Below, piece after piece: positions 1-7,479 of a DNA stretch of 64,000 nt. Each line of letters opens with the position of its first letter. Position 1 is the first letter of the stretch. The notes below the pieces were generated by a model. The model did not search any database. It was not told the DNA's origin and saw only the letters and a program-made list of their open reading frames with translations. The position numbers were made by a program, and so were the translations under genes. Source of the DNA: Akkermansia muciniphila (GTDB taxonomy: Bacteria; Verrucomicrobiota; Verrucomicrobiia; Verrucomicrobiales; Akkermansiaceae); contig CAMDCV010000015.1 of NCBI GenBank assembly GCA_945890645.1, forward strand, positions 26,208-90,207, in the 5' to 3' direction.

Positions 1-407
1 ATCCGGCTGGTGCGTTTGCTGACTATGATCAATTCTTCTTCTAACTCGCGAGATACGGCGGCGAAATACGCTTCGGGCCCGACGCGACCATCGCCCGTGT
101 CGATCGGATTGATGTGCCCGCCGACACCGACCGAAATTTTTGCATGCAAGCGGCTCTCGCCACCCGCTTTGCCGCGGGTGTAGTGAAGAATACGATCGCC
201 GCAACGAAAAACACAGTAGGGAATGAGTTGCTTGTGAGTCGGATCATCTTCCGCTGTAGCGCGATCCATGAAAAAATGGTTTTGCGGATCGAGCAGTCGA
301 GCAATCACGGGATCGATATTTTCCGTAAGAATGCCATGAAACATACCGACTTCTTCGAGCAACGCACGACGAACCACTAACACTTCTTCTCCCGCATATT
401 TTGACAT
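1..407 (-). CDS. NUDIX-hydrolase-like protein (partial)
   Basis: The minus-strand reading frame begins at an ATG at 407 and runs off the left edge, so the C-terminus is missing. The translated part contains a NUDIX-box-like stretch (GPEAYFAAVSRELEEEL), which in NUDIX hydrolases binds the metal needed to cleave nucleoside-diphosphate-X substrates. It is preceded by a glycine-rich strand, VGVGGHINP, typical of the fold. The N-terminal half has the layout I associate with NUDIX proteins annotated as predicted phosphoesterases. The substrate cannot be told. It lies next to an L,D-transpeptidase lipoprotein gene on the same strand, with about 150 bases between them. Confidence 0.7.
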   Translation of the reverse strand, partial: MSKYAGEEVLVVRRALLEEVGMFHGILTENIDPVIARLLDPQNHFFMDRATAEDDPTHKQLIPYCVFRCGDRILHYTRGKAGGESRLHAKISVGVGGHINPIDTGDGRVGPEAYFAAVSRELEEELIIVSKRTSR

Positions 408-560
408 ACTATCGTGGTGCACGGTTTTGTCCGTCACGCTGCCGCGAGGCTAGGGAAGGCGGCGACTGACGGCAAGTGGCATTTCCATAAAAATCTTGTC
501 GTAGTAAATTCGAAAATCGTTAGAGGGAATAAGTTCAATGAGCGGAATTCAGCCCTGATT

Positions 561-1151
561 CTAGAGCACCGATGGCAGTGGATGAGGTCCTTCGTGAATT
601 TTTACCGGCGTGCCGATGCGACAGTGCTGATAAAAAAACGTTTGTCCCTCTTCTGGGCAGCGGATGCAACCTTTGCTGGTCGTGACGCCTCGTGAAAATT
701 GTCCCACATGCATGCCGACGCCACCTGCCGTCAATCGCATCCAGAACGGCATCGCGATGCCCTGATATACCGTGCCTGCGGGTTTGGGGCCCTTGTGTTC
801 CCAATGTCTTGCCACCACAACTTCACGCGTGTCTTTTTTGACATACTGGCCATAGCGATTCGAACGCTTGAGAGACATTTTTTCGGTGATGCGAAAAGTG
901 CCCTTTGGTGTGCGATGCCCAGCTTCTCCCGTGGAAACATCCATTTCCGCGAGCAATGTATCTTTTCCCTGTAGCAGTTGCGCCGTCATCGATGACAGGG
1001 AGATATCCACCCGAACCGGTCCTGGTGTTACGGTCGATGCTACAATGGTAGCGCGGGGTGCTTTGTAGGCATTAGGATCAGTTTTTCCACCCTGGAACGC
1101 GCATGAAACCACGAAAAATGGCAGTAGGAAAAAAATCGAATATCGTTTCAT
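561..1151 (-). CDS. L,D-transpeptidase (YkuD/ErfK family) lipoprotein
   Basis: Predicted cell-wall enzyme that would form 3-3 peptidoglycan cross-links or attach proteins to peptidoglycan. The chosen start is the ATG at 1151, giving MKRYSIFF and a hydrophobic stretch ending in a lipobox (V-V-S-C, residues about 14-17), so the product should be a lipid-anchored envelope protein. The YkuD catalytic signature is visible near the C-terminus: a histidine in GVGMH, then SKGCIR with the nucleophile cysteine. The usual S-H-G-C is S-K-G-C here. An upstream in-frame ATG at 1190 would place 13 extra residues before the signal peptide and is less likely. The gene ends about 60 bases from the proposed left end of the prophage, so its promoter lies next to the insertion site. 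Confidence 0.85.
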   Translation of the reverse strand: MKRYSIFFLLPFFVVSCAFQGGKTDPNAYKAPRATIVASTVTPGPVRVDISLSSMTAQLLQGKDTLLAEMDVSTGEAGHRTPKGTFRITEKMSLKRSNRYGQYVKKDTREVVVARHWEHKGPKPAGTVYQGIAMPFWMRLTAGGVGMHVGQFSRGVTTSKGCIRCPEEGQTFFYQHCRIGTPVKIHEGPHPLPSVL

Positions 1152-1208
1152 AGGCGCAGTGTTAATATCTCTGATTAAGAGGTAGCTCAAGAGTATTAGG
1201 CATTACTT

Positions 1209-1360
1209 TGATCAGAAGCTTAGGGTTTAAGAAAGCCGAAATATCATGAAGGATCCCGAAATAGCCCGAAACTGTGGGGTTTCATCGGTTTGGGTCGGGA
1301 ATCGGCTGGTTTGAGAATTCTTGGCAAGATTGGCGGGATTTGCAGAGGTTTAAGAAAGTT
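1209..1360 (+). repeat. Left prophage end with three transposase-binding-like sites
   Basis: GGTTTAAGAA at 1224-1233 and 1347-1356, and the variant GGTTTGAGAA at 1308-1317, all read inward. Their spacing (84 and 39 bases) recalls the L1, L2 and L3 MuA-binding sites of phage Mu. The proposed terminal base is T1209. Between the sites lie three CCGAAA words (about 1235, 1256 and 1266) of unknown role. The 254-base stretch 1152-1405 contains no gene. Confidence 0.65.
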
Positions 1361-1405
1361 TTCAACCGCGCTGCAAGAGTGATGCAGCACGGCTGAAATT
1401 GTGTT

Positions 1406-2215
1406 TCAGGCTGCTTTCTGCTCCTGGGCATTTAGAGTGGGGCGATGACTGTAGATGATGAGTTCGCCGAAGGTCTTGTTCACGAGTGCGCGATTGACTG
1501 CACCGTTCTGTGTGGCGACGGCAATGAAGTGGTAATCTTTCCAGAGTTCACGGTTGAGCGGTGAATCATCGACGGTGACGATCCAGCGGGATTTCAGATT
1601 TCTCACCTCGGCAGCGAATTGGTGCATCTCGATCTCGGACCAGCCCCGGTAGTTTTTGGCTTTCGAATTGAGATACGGTGGATCCAGAAACATGAAATTG
1701 CCGGGATGATCGTAGAGCTTGAACACGCGGCGATAATCGAGGTTTTCTACGACGACGCGGTTTAGGCGTTTTGCGAATGCCTGGAGATTGGCAATAAGGC
1801 GCTCTTTGCCGATGACGGCAGATGATCCGGGATCGCGGGCCACGGCCATTGAGGTGCCGGATCCGCCGAAGCTGGTTTTATTGCAGTGCAGGAAATAGGC
1901 TGCTCGCTGAACATCGGTCAGGGCGTTGGTTTTGAGCAGCTCGTTCAGATCCTGCAGCACGCGGCGTGACGAAAGGAGAAACTCCAGCTCTTTCGTAAGC
2001 GCGTCTGGATGGAATTTGGCCACTCGGTAGAGATTCACAATATCACCGTGGATGTCGTTTACGACTTCTAGCTTACTCGGTTCTTTCGCCAGGAGCAGAG
2101 CGAGGCCGCCTGCGAAGACTTCGATGTAACCGGCGTGAGTCGGGATGTTTGGGAGTAGATGCTTGAGTAATCGGGTCTTGCCGCCCGGCCAACTGAGTAG
2201 TGGTGTAATTTTCAT
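1406..2215 (-). CDS. D12-class DNA adenine methyltransferase
   Basis: Phage Dam-like N6-adenine methyltransferase. The N-terminus carries the D12-class motif I, WPGGKTRL, followed by YIEVFAGGLAL, for S-adenosylmethionine binding. The catalytic DPPY motif (FLDPPYLNS) lies near residue 180. The length of about 270 residues fits the family. I start at the ATG at 2215 (MKITPLL) because the upstream extension from 2275 is not conserved-looking. No restriction endonuclease partner of known type is adjacent, although an HNH protein is two genes upstream. It is the last early gene before the left end, the place where transposable phages often keep DNA-modification or accessory genes. A likely role is protecting phage DNA from host restriction. 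Confidence 0.88.
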   Translation of the reverse strand: MKITPLLSWPGGKTRLLKHLLPNIPTHAGYIEVFAGGLALLLAKEPSKLEVVNDIHGDIVNLYRVAKFHPDALTKELEFLLSSRRVLQDLNELLKTNALTDVQRAAYFLHCNKTSFGGSGTSMAVARDPGSSAVIGKERLIANLQAFAKRLNRVVVENLDYRRVFKLYDHPGNFMFLDPPYLNSKAKNYRGWSEIEMHQFAAEVRNLKSRWIVTVDDSPLNRELWKDYHFIAVATQNGAVNRALVNKTFGELIIYSHRPTLNAQEQKAA

Positions 2216-2342
2216 ACCCGCTCGATTTCTACGCGGCACGCTTTTGGTCAAGCGTTTTTCGTGTCCTGAAATCAATGCCGTGCTTCCCTCTTTGGAATAT
2301 GCCTTTGGCTTCCAGAAAACAAATCAAATTCTTATCGATCGA

Positions 2343-2366
2343 AGGCTCCCGCTTGGGAGCCTTTTC
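2343..2366 (+). terminator. Hairpin with short T run
   Basis: GGCTCCC and GGGAGCC (2344-2350 and 2355-2361) around a 4-base loop, followed on the plus strand by TTTT. It lies in the gap between the methylase gene and the next minus-strand gene. The T run is on the plus strand, so it would stop transcription entering from the left end rather than the early operon. The rest of 2216-2404 holds no gene I can support. Confidence 0.5.
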
Positions 2367-2404
2367 GCGTTTGCCAGATCTGGAATGCTTGTGTGCTGAG
2401 TTGC

Positions 2405-3058
2405 TCATTTGCGGCGGCGTTGGCTTTTATTGCGGTCCTTGGGGTGTCCCCTGCCTTCGCGGGCTGTGATTCGATTTACAACGGTGAAGAGCAGGCGTTG
2501 CAGTTGTGCGGCGGTGAGTTCTTCAATGGGCTTCTTGTGCTGATTTTTTACGATGGCTAGCACATACGGGTATGTGATGGGTGCCGGTGGTTCTGTTTTC
2601 CATTTGGCCAGCCGGGCTTTGTGATCATCAAGCTCTTGCATGATATTTGCCATGGCGGTCTTGCGATTTTCGTGGGTATCATGCAAGATCGTGGATCCTT
2701 TGACGCGGCCTGTGCGTGACCAGGTGTTTTTCGATTGTGTGGCTTCTCCGGCCAATGCTTGAAAATGCGCGACGAGGCTCAAGAAATGAGTTTGATTACA
2801 CGACTTAAGACTTCGCTTGCCACAGGCGATTTCCTGCTCATCACGACGCCATTCTTCCAATGTGACATCGAGATATTTTTGCGCTTTGTATGCCTTCGCT
2901 GCCAGCTGCGCAATAAGGGCTTTTTGAGTATTGCTGAGAAGCGTGGTAGACCAGTTAAGAGCCTCATCATCCCATCGCTTAACTTTACGAATTGGAAGAA
3001 TTTCGACGGGCTTATTTTTGCTGGCGGCGATGGCTGCCAGGCGTTCGAGAGTGGTCAT
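2405..3058 (-). CDS. Phage early protein of unknown function
   Basis: A 217-residue protein that I do not recognise. It is rich in charged residues, has helical predictions throughout and ends in a strongly basic tail (KDRNKSQRRRK), which could contact nucleic acid. The segment TAAQLQRLLFTVVNRI near the C-terminus recalls the end of some phage regulatory proteins, but that is not enough for a call. Its ATG overlaps the stop of the upstream HNH gene by four bases (ATGA), so the two are translationally coupled and belong to the same early operon. Confidence 0.65.
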   Translation of the reverse strand: MTTLERLAAIAASKNKPVEILPIRKVKRWDDEALNWSTTLLSNTQKALIAQLAAKAYKAQKYLDVTLEEWRRDEQEIACGKRSLKSCNQTHFLSLVAHFQALAGEATQSKNTWSRTGRVKGSTILHDTHENRKTAMANIMQELDDHKARLAKWKTEPPAPITYPYVLAIVKNQHKKPIEELTAAQLQRLLFTVVNRITAREGRGHPKDRNKSQRRRK

Positions 3059-3462
3059 AGTTTTGTGATGATGGAGGTTACGAGTGGCAATGATGGGGCG
3101 ATGGCTTCCAGGGCATCGAGGCGTTTGGTTTTGCGGATCTTGGCACGGCGTTTTGCATCGCGCCGGTTGGCGCAGCGGAGGCAGAGAACGCGGAGGTTTT
3201 CCGGGGCGTTGTTCATCGGGAAACTGTCCAGGTGAACCACGGTCAAAACGACGATGGTGAGCACATCGGAAATGCCGCTTTCGTAGCGACGATGCTGCGC
3301 TTGCTTAAAGGAATCATTGGTGCAAAATTGAGTGCCCTGCAGGTACCGCAGTGAATAGTTTTCCGTGCCGCAGTCCTGGCATGCGTTGTTCGCCCGGGCG
3401 ATGGCCGCTTTGCGGATCTCGCTGAACCAGTTGAGCGGGTAGGTTTTGTAGTCGCAGGGCAT
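3055..3462 (-). CDS. HNH-family endonuclease-like protein
   Basis: About 135 residues with the layout of small phage HNH proteins. A first zinc-knuckle pair (CQDCG, about residue 28) is followed by the metal-binding strand VVLTVVHLD and then ENLRVLCLRC with the second cysteine pair and the family's usual N-L-x-x-L-C-x-x-C spacing. The start at 3462 (MPCDYKTYP) was chosen because the longer reading from 3621 overlaps the upstream gene and adds an unrelated segment. It could nick or cut DNA, but some phage HNH proteins are packaging partners or degenerate. It is coupled to its downstream neighbour through an ATGA overlap. Confidence 0.75.
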   Translation of the reverse strand: MPCDYKTYPLNWFSEIRKAAIARANNACQDCGTENYSLRYLQGTQFCTNDSFKQAQHRRYESGISDVLTIVVLTVVHLDSFPMNNAPENLRVLCLRCANRRDAKRRAKIRKTKRLDALEAIAPSLPLVTSIITKL

Positions 3463-3466
3463 GGAG

Positions 3467-3682
3467 TCAGGAGGTTTTATTTGTGCTGCTTTCGTGCGTG
3501 TAGCTCGGCAGGCCGTGCCACAGATTGAATATATGAGTCGCGAAAAATAACTGAATGTATGGGGCGTGAATGCAGGGCCAGTAGCCAACGGAGAAGCCAA
3601 ACTTGAGGCCGTGTTTTCCATCGGCGCGTGCGGCGGTGCGGACGCGGTTGAAATGGAATTTGCGCTGGCCTGGTCTATTCAT
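3467..3682 (-). CDS. Small phage protein, unknown
   Basis: 71 residues with a basic N-terminus (RKFHFNRVRTAARADGKHGL) and an aromatic-rich centre. No family recognised. It is accepted as real because its start overlaps the stop of the upstream gene (ATGA at 3679-3682) and its own stop lies only four bases before the HNH gene. This is the tight packing expected in a phage early operon. Confidence 0.55.
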   Translation of the reverse strand: MNRPGQRKFHFNRVRTAARADGKHGLKFGFSVGYWPCIHAPYIQLFFATHIFNLWHGLPSYTHESSTNKTS

Positions 3683-3885
3683 TTTTTCTTTTTGGGCAGA
3701 TGAAATTTGAATGTGATCGTGTGGCCTTCGATGAGGTAATCTCTGCCGAGTTTTTCTAGGACTATTGCGGCAATCTTGGTTGAGTTTGAGTAAGGATTAC
3801 CATCGTTTATTTTCACCTCTTGTGTGCCGGTTAGCTTGCGGTGCAAGCATCCGTTCTGTACCGTGAGATTGAATTTGCATTTCAT
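3679..3885 (-). CDS. Small phage protein, unknown
   Basis: 68 residues from the ATG at 3885 (MKCKFNLTV). It has alternating hydrophobic residues suggesting a small beta-rich fold and a lysine tail (LPKKKK). Start and stop both overlap neighbours by four bases, so it is part of a coupled run of small genes. Function unknown. Confidence 0.55.
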   Translation of the reverse strand: MKCKFNLTVQNGCLHRKLTGTQEVKINDGNPYSNSTKIAAIVLEKLGRDYLIEGHTITFKFHLPKKKK

Positions 3886-4211
3886 CCTACGTATTCTCCA
3901 CAGGCTTGGCAGAGGGTTCCTTTGACGACGCTCACGCACTCACAAAAAGGGCAATCAACGGTATTGCGCTTTGGGGCTGGCAGACCGAGGGGGCGTTGTT
4001 TCTTGGGCTGAGCTACTTTACCCGATGATAATCGCATTCTTCGATGGAAACGCTGATCGTCCTCTGGAGTGATGATGTAATCTTTGTATTCGCTGTCGTG
4101 ATCAACTTCGATTCCTTTCGAGAGTGCAGTCATGGCGGTAGTCGCTGCACTCATGGATTTGAAAGCAAGGGATACGCCATAGAGTTCAAGGATGTGCATG
4201 TTGGTTTTCAT
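3882..4211 (-). CDS. Phage protein with C-terminal zinc ribbon
   Basis: 109 residues. The last 25 contain two CxxC pairs, CPFC and CQAC, separated by about 12 residues, a plain zinc-ribbon pattern that usually binds nucleic acid or protein. The N-terminal 75 residues are unrecognised. It lies in the early operon directly upstream of, and overlapping, the 68-residue gene. Confidence 0.6.
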   Translation of the reverse strand: MKTNMHILELYGVSLAFKSMSAATTAMTALSKGIEVDHDSEYKDYIITPEDDQRFHRRMRLSSGKVAQPKKQRPLGLPAPKRNTVDCPFCECVSVVKGTLCQACGEYVG

Positions 4212-4251
4212 GGAATTGATTTAGGGACTTTCTTGGTGATCGAATTGCAGG

Positions 4252-4629
4252 TCAATAAGGCACTTCGTCGTCGTCTTCGGGTGATGTTTTGTTCTTTGGG
4301 CAATCATCCGCGTGGCCGAGTTGGAAGTCACCGCGATCACAGGCGGCACAGCCTTGGGTTATACCGATTTTCAAAGTCGGCATTTCCCAGGAGTTTAGTG
4401 GACGGTGTGAGTTCCCTGCGCATGCAGCGCGGGCCAATTGCTCCGAGCACATCGTGAGCCGATAGATGCTGTTCGGGTTGACGAGTTGAGAGACAAAGTT
4501 TTCGCCTTCTGGCACATCGACACGGAGCATGGACGTGCCGAGTTGTGTGTCTTTGCTAACGAGTCCGCCGTAGCGGATGTGGCCCATCAGTTCGATGATG
4601 GCCCATTGTGGTGTGTTCTCTGGATTCAT
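4252..4629 (-). CDS. Conserved phage protein with zinc-binding C-terminus
   Basis: About 125 residues. The N-terminal part (WAIIELMGHIRYGGLVSKD, then a strand ending in RVDVP) matches my memory of a widespread uncharacterised phage/plasmid protein whose core is a W-A-I-x-E-L-M-G-H motif. The C-terminus has CAACDRGDFQLGHADDC, a possible zinc site. Function unknown. The start at 4629 is set by the ATGA overlap with the upstream gene. The longer reading would add 12 residues that break that overlap. Confidence 0.65.
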   Translation of the reverse strand: MNPENTPQWAIIELMGHIRYGGLVSKDTQLGTSMLRVDVPEGENFVSQLVNPNSIYRLTMCSEQLARAACAGNSHRPLNSWEMPTLKIGITQGCAACDRGDFQLGHADDCPKNKTSPEDDDEVPY

Positions 4630-5126
4630 GGCTTTGATGGGGTGAGTAATTGCACGGCGTCCCAAGCGATTACGGTTTTCGATTTCGCGATGCCGTCTGA
4701 GTCTGTTGCGCGTAGGGCTTTGATGAGCTTCAGATACGCGGTTTGATCGGGGATCGCCTTCTTGGCTTTTTTGCGGAAGTCGTGACCGTCTTTTTCCTTG
4801 CGCTCGTACTTTTCAACACGCTTGAAAAGAGCATTGAATTGATCGGTCGAGATGATGGCGCTGATTTCTTTTTCGGTATCGCTGCCGAAGTCGAATCCGC
4901 CGACAAGCGAATCGCTTTCGAGTCGCACGGGCAAGCGGTGCGTGGGGCTCGTGAGGATGGCTTGTTTGCCCTCGCGGTCTTTGTCTTCGAGTGGCACGTG
5001 TGGGCCGCGCAGGCCAGCGGCTTCTAAGCGTGACTCGATGGCTTTGAGTTCGGCTTTGTCTTTTTCCATGCGGGCCTTTAGGAAAATTCCGCGTGCGATG
5101 TCGGCGGTGATTTGTTCGTTGGTCAT
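4626..5126 (-). CDS. Phage early protein with coiled coil, unknown
   Basis: 166 residues. The first 45 are a charged helix likely to form a coiled coil, followed by a less regular centre and another lysine-rich helix. No family recognised. I considered a Gam-like DNA-end-binding protein because Mu keeps one in its early operon, but the residues do not support it. It sits between the zinc-site protein and a small basic protein. Confidence 0.55.
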   Translation of the reverse strand: MTNEQITADIARGIFLKARMEKDKAELKAIESRLEAAGLRGPHVPLEDKDREGKQAILTSPTHRLPVRLESDSLVGGFDFGSDTEKEISAIISTDQFNALFKRVEKYERKEKDGHDFRKKAKKAIPDQTAYLKLIKALRATDSDGIAKSKTVIAWDAVQLLTPSKP

Positions 5127-5138
5127 GGTGGTGATTTG

Positions 5139-5360
5139 TTAGGCTTCGTTTCTGCCTTCGAGGATTGCGAGGCGGCGGTTGATTTTTTTGGATAGGAGAT
5201 TCTGCTGCAGATCGAGCACTTCGATTTTTCGCTCTGCTTTGCGGATGATGGTTCTCTGGGCCTTGGCGGCTTTGAGGTTGGCGCGTTGTTTGGATCCAAG
5301 AAGCTTGCGCAGATCGCGGGCTTCTTTTTGGTTTGCTTTGATTTCTAATTTTGTGGGCAT
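5139..5360 (-). CDS. Small basic coiled-coil protein
   Basis: 73 residues, almost entirely lysine/arginine-rich helix with heptad-like leucines in its second half. A nucleic-acid-binding helper is plausible, but nothing identifies it further. Its start overlaps the stop region of the upstream winged-helix gene by 16 bases. Confidence 0.5.
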   Translation of the reverse strand: MPTKLEIKANQKEARDLRKLLGSKQRANLKAAKAQRTIIRKAERKIEVLDLQQNLLSKKINRRLAILEGRNEA

Positions 5361-5683
5361 GGTGGTGTGCTGGTTGTTTGGATGATGCGCTGAACAGCGA
5401 CTTCAATATTTGAGATGAGATTGATTCCTAGTGCGGTGATTTGATAGAGTCGCGGCGGGCGTGAGCTTTTGCCAGTGGCCTGCGGGGTTGGATAGGTGAT
5501 GAGCTTTTTGTGAAGCAGTGATTTGAGAAAGTAGTCAGCTGCTCCGTAGTTGAGGCATGCGAGTTCGTCGTAGCGCAGGCTTGTTTTGCTCGGGTGTTTT
5601 TGAACAAGGACGAGCATGGCGTATTGACTAAAATTGATGCCGGACGCGCGGAGTGGCTGGATTAGGAAAGGTGCCTCTTGCAT
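5345..5683 (-). CDS. Winged-helix (MarR/PadR-like) DNA-binding protein
   Basis: 112 residues. The centre reads as a winged helix: a first helix region (SQYAMLVLVQKHP), a recognition-helix region (ACLNYGAADYFLKSLLHKKLI) and a wing (SSRPPRLYQITALGINLI) ending in the alpha helix seen in MarR/PadR-type proteins. It would act as a dimeric transcription regulator in the cytoplasm. It follows the MuB-like gene with a 5-base gap, so it is co-transcribed with the transposition genes. Confidence 0.65.
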   Translation of the reverse strand: MQEAPFLIQPLRASGINFSQYAMLVLVQKHPSKTSLRYDELACLNYGAADYFLKSLLHKKLITYPTPQATGKSSRPPRLYQITALGINLISNIEVAVQRIIQTTSTPPCPQN

Positions 5684-5688
5684 TGTGA

Positions 5689-6657
5689 TTATGGTCTGAG
5701 GGTTTTGAGGTTTTTGATTCCTTGCTCGACGATGTCGGGGGTGATGGGCTGCTCACCGGCTTCGTCATGGATGGCATCGGCGATTTGGACTACGGTGTCG
5801 TAGAGGCCGAAGCTGTTCGCGGCATCGGTGATGTCTTGGATGCACTTGCGATGAGATCCATTGAGCTGGCTGGTGAAATGTGGCAGTCGTGCGCTCATGA
5901 GTGTTTCCACATCGCGGATGGTGACGCTGGCCATGGCGACATGTGAAATGGTGCGAGTGCGCAGCTGCGCGGCTTCTGTCCATGTTCGTTGTTTCATGGC
6001 GTTCCAAAGTTCTGGTAGCGCAAGGATGACGACGGTGGATTGGGTTTGGTTCAGGATGGCTTTGACGAGGTTCAGCGATTGCTTGCCGAAATAATTGCCT
6101 TCATCGATCACGATGATGCGGGGGCGTTGCTTCAGCTCTGTGAGCAGGGCGCGTTCTGCTACGCGTGAGCTGGAGGCAAGGCCGGTGAGACCGAGTGAAT
6201 CGCCGATGGCGTGGATGGCGGCGATGTAGGATGTGCGCCATGGCTCGGTGGCCTCGACGATCACGGTGCGTCCGGTGAATTGTGCGAGGATGGCGCGTGC
6301 CATGGTGGTCTTTCCTCCACCGGTGGGTGTGAGGATGACGCAGAGGCGATCGCGAGGTTGATCGAATGCGCGACGCACTGCCACGACTGCGGCCTTGACG
6401 TTGCTCAGGGGGACGATGGCGGTATCACGCTGGCTCTCGGTGATGGTGGCGTGGTCCTCAATGCTGCGCAGGGCGGCATCGAGCTTGTCGCTGAGTTTTT
6501 CGTAATCTTTGAGAGGGTATTGGCCTTTTTTTAATCTGAACCATACGGTTGAGGAAATGGGCAAGAAGCGCTCGGCGAATTTGTTATCGCTCATGTTGCC
6601 CTGATGGGTGATGAGCGCGGCGATGGTGGGATGGTTGCTGTCTAGTATTGGTTGCAT
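5689..6657 (-). CDS. MuB-like AAA+ ATPase, transposition target-DNA activator
   Basis: 322 residues, close to Mu B (312). An N-terminal HTH-like region (about 15-60) is followed by an AAA+ core with Walker A PTGGGKTT (111-118) and Walker B IIVIDEG (181-187). In Mu, B polymerises on target DNA with ATP, brings target to the MuA complex and gives target immunity. Position supports the call: it follows the two transposase genes in Mu gene order. The C-terminal helical region matches the length of the MuB DNA-binding domain. Confidence 0.88.
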   Translation of the reverse strand: MQPILDSNHPTIAALITHQGNMSDNKFAERFLPISSTVWFRLKKGQYPLKDYEKLSDKLDAALRSIEDHATITESQRDTAIVPLSNVKAAVVAVRRAFDQPRDRLCVILTPTGGGKTTMARAILAQFTGRTVIVEATEPWRTSYIAAIHAIGDSLGLTGLASSSRVAERALLTELKQRPRIIVIDEGNYFGKQSLNLVKAILNQTQSTVVILALPELWNAMKQRTWTEAAQLRTRTISHVAMASVTIRDVETLMSARLPHFTSQLNGSHRKCIQDITDAANSFGLYDTVVQIADAIHDEAGEQPITPDIVEQGIKNLKTLRP

Positions 6658-6691
6658 GGTTTTCGTTGGTTGGTTGTCAGTTGATTTTTTG

Positions 6692-7474
6692 TTAGAAGAT
6701 GTCGTCTTCGTGTGCGCCTTTGGCTAAGAGTAGATCAAGGGCGGTGGGTGCGGTTTGGCGTGATGACGGGTTGGTTGTTGTTTGGCGGCTGGGTGGTGCG
6801 GCGGGGAGATCGCGGTAAGTCTGATGATGGGCGTGAGCGGCATCGTGGATGCGATCCCCTAGCGGGGATGGTGCAGGCGCTACGTTTGGTGTGGCGACGG
6901 GTGCGGGCATGGCCTGGACAACGCGCTGCATTTCCATGGCATTGTGTGAGGCGGCAGCGAGCGCGGCATCGCTATCGGGCTGATGGATGCGCTGCATGTG
7001 TTCTGCTACGCGGCTGATTTGGCGGGCTTTGGCGGCGTGGGCTGCTTGGCTTCCTTCTACATCGAAGGCATCGACTTGCGTGGCGCGTGGCAGCGTTTCG
7101 ATGTAGCGGCCTTTTTCATCGAGGCAGTGAATGAGATCCGGCTGCAGGGCGGTGTAAACGTAGATGACTTTGCGATTGCGGTGTGAGAGGTCATTGCAAA
7201 GGCGTGAATCTGCATGCCAGAAGTAGGCGCGGCCAATGTCTGTGCGATCGACGAGCACGCCTTTTGGTTTGACCTCTGCCTTGCCTGTTTTGGAAAGGAT
7301 CATGGCAGCGAGTGACATGGGGATGGGGCGTGGGTTGCCAGGACGCTGCGTGTATTCTTCTGCAGGGGAAAGTTTCACTTTGCGAAGGCGCAAGCGGATT
7401 TCCTCGGGTGCGGGGCAGGCTTCTGGCTCTGCATCTGCGATCGCTGACTGGAAGTGAATGTTCGTGAGTTCCAT
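6692..7474 (-). CDS. MuA transposase C-terminal half (beta-barrel and domain III) as a separate protein
   Basis: About 260 residues that align by eye with the C-terminal part of MuA, not with a whole transposase. The section around VIYVYTALQPDLIHCLDEKGR corresponds to MuA [22 protein letters not shown], the non-specific DNA-binding beta-barrel after the catalytic core. The tail is a basic helix and then a disordered proline/threonine-rich stretch before the C-terminus, where MuA contacts MuB and ClpX. It begins five bases after the stop of the catalytic gene, in another frame and without a clear ribosome-binding site, so translation is probably coupled. The alternative is a single protein made by frameshifting. 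Confidence 0.7.
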   Translation of the reverse strand: MELTNIHFQSAIADAEPEACPAPEEIRLRLRKVKLSPAEEYTQRPGNPRPIPMSLAAMILSKTGKAEVKPKGVLVDRTDIGRAYFWHADSRLCNDLSHRNRKVIYVYTALQPDLIHCLDEKGRYIETLPRATQVDAFDVEGSQAAHAAKARQISRVAEHMQRIHQPDSDAALAAASHNAMEMQRVVQAMPAPVATPNVAPAPSPLGDRIHDAAHAHHQTYRDLPAAPPSRQTTTNPSSRQTAPTALDLLLAKGAHEDDIF

Positions 7475-7479
7475 AAATG

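Noticed and set aside
2216..2275. Longer N-terminus for the adenine methylase
   Set aside because: The extra 20 residues are not family-like, and MKITPLL leads straight into motif I.
4626..5126. Gam-like DNA end-protection protein
   Set aside because: Right neighbourhood, but apart from a coiled coil no Gam-specific residues could be recognised.
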